Both the position numbers and the translations under genes were made by a program. Below, one piece after another: positions 63,701 to 64,000 of a DNA stretch of 64,000 nucleotides. The notes under the pieces are model-generated. The model did not search any database, was not told the origin of the DNA, and saw nothing but the letters and a program-made list of their open reading frames with translations. Position 1 is the stretch's first letter. The number at the start of each line of letters is the position of its first letter. This DNA comes from JBFHFS01 sp041583495. Lineage in GTDB: Bacteria; Bacteroidota; Bacteroidia; Bacteroidales; Marinilabiliaceae. The DNA is taken from the NCBI GenBank assembly GCA_041583495.1, contig JBFHFS010000026.1:8776-72775 (forward strand), given 5' to 3'.

Positions 63701-63759
63701 TGTTTCACGAAGCGGTTTTTTCGACCAGCTTTGGAAACTTTTTGGTTGGTGAAAACTAA
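60757..63759 (+). CDS. Outer-membrane protein with HExxH peptidase-like, propeller and barrel domains
   Basis: About 1000 residues from MTKHSRKDLILIVFLLSVTRLSAQ, a good signal peptide; the ATG 51 codons upstream lies before the promoter and would spoil the signal. A gluzincin-like domain has the zinc motif HEYRHVVQ (H126, E127, H130) with a likely third ligand E168 in WLLEGDAVV. A propeller-like segment follows (about 300-580: TLSADGKTMVYADYTPRGYQ), and the C-terminal 380 residues are beta-barrel-like strands (YQVGFTWAGWAPVLDLDVKWGDYQR) ending FGNFLVGEN. It looks like a surface or outer-membrane peptidase fused to its own anchor. Activity is unproven. Confidence 0.8.
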   Translation: MTKHSRKDLILIVFLLSVTRLSAQYYSSGSDPASVRWEQINTERFRLVFPDEFKATAIDLAAYLDSMAPHIEATMDHRPGKIDILVHSRSSYSNGFVSWAPKRMELYPNPHQNVYSVDWLKQLTTHEYRHVVQIDKLNQGFTRMANWIFGQQATGVVLGAYLPLWLLEGDAVVTETTLTPSGRGRWPVFSQSLRARLTAYGPDSFDKAYLGSYTDFVPDYYRMGYHLTAALRGQYSPSLWSEVIQNTGRNSWSVTPLRHTLKKTTGEGPRQLYEKVFNDLAHDWQQWDKKLSPSPYRVITEPLDDQTSFEYPEMLANNHIIAEVSGPGQRQRIVEIAPQGDTKTLAYTGIREEEPLAANERWVVWSENKAHLRWPNADYSVLRVWDRNNGKIITLEPKSRYFSPQLKPGSDTLVVVETTPSYHFFITTLRLTTGEVIKRLPTPSNAYPLHPSWSDQPDEIICLLLNDEGKRIVSLNPSSQTWQTLRPPAYDEPRYPVKKGDHLWFSASTPHAEEIFRLDLTTGHCRQVTQARFGATSPTLSADGKTMVYADYTPRGYQLVSVPSMQNLLEQEATPANLTTPLVKKLSEQEPKVDETAQQKDQSSAYKPTPYSKFHLFNLHSWAPVNINLDEEALNPGITLMSQNLLGTAITTVGYNASSSKSSEKYQVGFTWAGWAPVLDLDVKWGDYQRSFDGIYANDTDTFSLQQLGNNGKQLKLETGMRLPLTLNKGPWYRMLQPQARLSWQKVSNPAYQQTFFTLNNQGRLIESGRSDTIQIYRDIDYWAMEYSLYFHNRLRGTTRDAGTRAGQSAELIYRHTPWGNYNAGQSMAVVTQLFFPGLGKHHALRLTNGWEKKINGDEAESSGDIRTYQRFSNLLDLPRGYSSLLSDNVYIFRATYQMPLWNPDASLANLAYIKRLRLNLFFDAARTSYQVDYKDQQPGITYKKTYTSVGWELMADFHLFRFVLPFSGGYRGGFRDGDNTLFHEAVFSTSFGNFLVGEN

Positions 63760-63800
63760 CAAAGAAGATTGTGTCTTAATCAAATAAGTTTTCACAAAAA

Positions 63801-63922
63801 AATCCCGTTAGGGATTCAATGTGGGTAGCAAACCATATAGTTAAAATGTGTACCGTCCCGGCCGGGACGGAATTTCTTTCTTTCCATTCAACCTTCTACC
63901 CATATCATGTGCCTACGGCACA
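63801..63922. repeat. Palindrome-rich repeat at the right edge
   Basis: Three hairpins lie in 120 bases: AATCCC/GGGATT around GTTA (63801-63816), the perfect 18-base palindrome CCGTCCCGGCCGGGACGG (63853-63870), and TGTGCC/GGCACA around TAC (63908-63922). This combination, just downstream of a Y1 transposase tail, resembles repeats I recall beside IS200/IS605-type genes of Bacteroidota. Confidence 0.65.
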
Positions 63923-63924
63923 AT

Positions 63925-64000
63925 TTAAAAACCTTTGACATATTCTACAGGTTTGAATACATATCTTTCATCATAAGGAATTTCGAATTTTTCAAGAAAC
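63925..64000 (-). CDS. C-terminal tail of a probable IS200/IS605-type (Y1) transposase
   Basis: Only the last 25 codons are visible; the minus-strand reading ends in FLEKFEIPYDERYVFKPVEY, followed by VKGF and a TAA stop. Bacteroidota Y1 transposases often end with a FLxKFxIxYDERYxF motif, and the flanking palindromes fit, but so short a fragment makes this a tentative call. Confidence 0.5.
   Translation of the reverse strand, partial: FLEKFEIPYDERYVFKPVEYVKGF

Overview
The window looks like chromosomal DNA of a free-living or environmental Bacteroidota, probably near the order Bacteroidales/Marinilabiliales. Evidence: SusC/SusD outer-membrane pairs, FecR/ECF-sigma regulation, many short lipoprotein signals, NigD-like and DUF4843 lipoproteins, DUF3857 proteins, and several starts preceded by the Bacteroidota promoter form TTTG-N18-TAnnTTTR. 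The lineage is inferred from gene families; there is no rRNA or tRNA to confirm it.

Layout. 1-4.1 kb: start of an iron-sulfur repair gene, a small nonsense-interrupted gene overlapping an unknown gene, and a leftward cluster of three exported phosphoesterases. 4.3-7.3 kb: two rightward glycoside hydrolases (a GHL10-like protein and a GH29 fucosidase). 7.8-22.5 kb: a leftward locus of ECF sigma, FecR, SusC with an STN domain, SusD, a DUF4843 lipoprotein, a PKD-like lipoprotein and two large HExxHxxGxxH metalloproteases. I read it as a sigma/anti-sigma-controlled uptake system for a proteinaceous ligand, with a strong hairpin separating the uptake genes from the proteases. 22.9-24.8 kb: an unusual orphan SusD fused to another lipoprotein domain. 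25-27.8 kb: a highly structured non-coding stretch, a SulP transporter and a Rof-like small protein. 27.9-31.4 kb: a two-gene GH20 plus heparinase II/III operon. 32-38.4 kb: a C69 dipeptidase and two DUF3857 transglutaminase-like proteins.

38.4-40.2 kb holds an apparently intact IS256-family element lying between two degenerate purine/pyrimidine-biased repeats. 40.2-49.9 kb is mostly housekeeping: RidA, NigD-like, FKBP, NrnA, Ndk, DUF721/DciA-like, RecF, a TPR membrane protein, lumazine synthase, CorA and an orphan PAS histidine kinase. 50-64 kb: a GH2 beta-galactosidase-like lipoprotein, an amidohydrolase that has lost its metal-binding HxH motif, TrkH, an RsmF-like methyltransferase, a nucleoid-associated protein, and an outer-membrane protein with an N-terminal HExxH peptidase-like domain. 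The right edge carries a palindromic repeat next to the tail of what looks like an IS200/IS605-type transposase.

Overall the accessory content fits a polysaccharide and protein degrader: extracellular or periplasmic hydrolases (GH2, GH20, GH29, GHL10, heparinase, metalloproteases, C69) with SusCD uptake. No CRISPR array, prophage or obvious defence island was seen. The main leads are the SusCD-metalloprotease locus, the SusD fusion, the HxH-less amidohydrolase, and the structured intergenic DNA.
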